NCBI GenBank assembly: GCA_050309735.1
Contig: JBNRMS010000001.1
Coordinates: 1-13,853, forward strand
Reading direction: 5' to 3'
Source: UMGS1002 sp050309735
Lineage (GTDB): Bacteria; Bacillota; Clostridia; Oscillospirales; CAG-272
DNA: 13,853 nt
Position 1 is the first letter of the stretch, and each line of letters opens with the position of its first letter. Made by a program: the position numbers and the translations under genes. The notes below the pieces were generated by a model. The model was not told the DNA's origin. It worked only from the letters and a program-made list of their open reading frames with translations, and did not search any database. This document shows, one piece after another, positions 13,301 to 13,853 of the stretch.

Positions 13301-13645
13301 TTTGTTTTGCCTCCTTTTCTGATTTAGCGCCGAGCAGACACTATATAATAATGTAGTTACTATTCGGTCGCCCTTTGAAAGCGGGGCAATTTCCACCTTA
13401 CACGCCGCCGCGCGTTTCTTCTGTTTCCCGATAAAAAACGAAATTTGAGGCGCTCAGCATTGCGCGACAAATTCCGAAAACAGATATGACGGCATACAGC
13501 AACGGGTTTATTGCCGTGGCGCATAGGGTTCATTGCCGCCCGATTAACGGACATACTCCACGGAAATTACCTGTTAGCTCAGCAACCTTCCGCTTCATCG
13601 CTTTTTGCTTTGGTTTCACACCAAAGACTTATTTACATATCAAGC
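13301..13645 (-). promoter_or_regulatory. Structured leader of the S10 operon
   Basis: Between the predicted transcription start (about 13645) and the rpsJ ribosome-binding site lie about 345 nt without a convincing gene. Early in the leader CTTTGGT and ACCAAAG form a 7-bp hairpin with a 5-nt loop (13608-13626). Further on CCGTGG and CCACGG (13558-13563 with 13514-13519) enclose about 38 nt that contain GTCCG/CGGGC and GCG/CGC stems, a branched fold. ACGGC/GCCGT with an inner GCAA/TTGC helix follows. This looks like a ribosomal-protein or attenuator leader; I do not recognise a named family. Confidence 0.6.
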
Positions 13646-13651
13646 CTTATT

Positions 13652-13680
13652 AGTGTATCATATCCGTATCAATAAATCAA
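13652..13680 (-). promoter_or_regulatory. Likely vegetative promoter of the S10 operon
   Basis: The -35 box TTGATT (13675-13680) is followed by exactly 17 bp and the -10 box TACACT (13652-13657), preceded by TG one base upstream (extended -10). The initiation site would fall near 13645. It stands at the junction between the AT-rich upstream segment and the GC-richer leader, and no better promoter lies nearer to rpsJ. A weaker TTGTTA/TGCTAT pair farther upstream is a possible second promoter. Confidence 0.65.
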
Positions 13681-13853
13681 TAGTGGGTTTTCACATCTCA
13701 TGTAGAATATTAAACCTTTTCGTCATTAATATTTGTACACATTGTACAATTTATACCTGTGAAAATAGCATTTCTTAAAAAATAGTTTTAACAAAGTCTT
13801 TTTTGCACCTATTAATTAAAAATGTATAAAATTAAATAAACCCGCGTGTATTG
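13681..13853. other. AT-rich upstream intergenic segment
   Basis: Apart from the palindrome this stretch holds no gene I can support. The last bases before the window edge, read on the minus strand, are CACGCGGG followed by TTTATTTAATTTT, which resembles the 3' arm and tail of a terminator whose other arm would be outside. That reading cannot be confirmed here. Confidence 0.4.
13733..13749. promoter_or_regulatory. Perfect palindrome upstream of the S10 promoter
   Basis: ttgtaca-cat-tgtacaa is an inverted repeat with 7-bp arms and a 3-bp centre, the size of a homodimer operator. It lies some 53 bp upstream of the predicted -35 box, so it would suit an activator or a second, farther promoter rather than a simple roadblock on this one. 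The binding protein is unknown. Confidence 0.45.

Noticed and set aside
13360..13554. Arg-rich 64-codon frame in the S10 leader, as a possible leader peptide
   Set aside because: The nearest purine run is one base from the ATG, the sequence has no recognisable pattern, and the frame overlaps the leader stems; better explained as structured RNA.

Overview
This is a bacterial ribosomal-protein supercluster (S10, spc and the first part of alpha), all on the minus strand and therefore read from the right edge to the left edge. The gene order rpsJ-rplC-rplD-rplW-rplB-rpsS-rplV-rpsC-rplP-rpmC-rpsQ-rplN-rplX-rplE-rpsN-rpsH-rplF-rplR-rpsE-rpmD-rplO-secY-adk-map-infA-rpmJ-rpsM is the classic Firmicutes arrangement. 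The strong AGGAGG ribosome-binding sites, the short zinc-type S14, the four-cysteine adenylate kinase lid, the C-minus-like L36 with its zinc residues and the cysteine-bearing L24 tail all point to a member of the Clostridia. An anaerobic gut-type Oscillospiraceae-like lineage is my guess, not shown by the sequence.

Layout from right to left. Positions 13853-13301 are non-coding: an AT-rich upstream segment with a perfect 7-3-7 palindrome, a good sigma-A-type promoter (TTGATT, 17 bp, TACACT with an extended -10), then a structured leader of about 345 nt before rpsJ. Positions 13300-8135 are the S10 block (rpsJ to rpmC), 8123-3540 continue with S17 and the spc block, then secY, adk, map, infA and rpmJ, and the window cuts rpsM (S13) after 23 codons. 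Two small genes are easy to miss: rpmJ (37 aa) and the real infA, which opens on a CTG codon.

Most genes are 1-25 nt apart or overlap, with Shine-Dalgarno sites inside the preceding gene, as expected of a translationally coupled operon. Three spacers break that pattern: 194 nt between rpsJ and rplC, 160 nt between rpsN and rpsH, and 290 nt between rpmJ and rpsM. Each holds a hairpin with 8-bp arms and a 3-nt loop, and the last carries two 109-bp copies that differ at one base. They look either like dispersed intergenic repeats or like internal regulatory RNA sites.

The products build both ribosomal subunits. The downstream housekeeping genes supply the SecYEG channel, adenylate balance, N-terminal methionine removal and initiation factor IF1. 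Proteins that differ from their family are L23 (about 42-residue internal insertion), S3 (about 60-residue Arg/Asp/Gly-rich tail), L24 (altered KOW loop and zinc spacing) and, slightly, L6. I see no mobile element with a transposase, no CRISPR and no tRNA or rRNA gene. I do not see a new enzymatic or defence system here; the unexplained content is in the spacers, the leader and the protein insertions.
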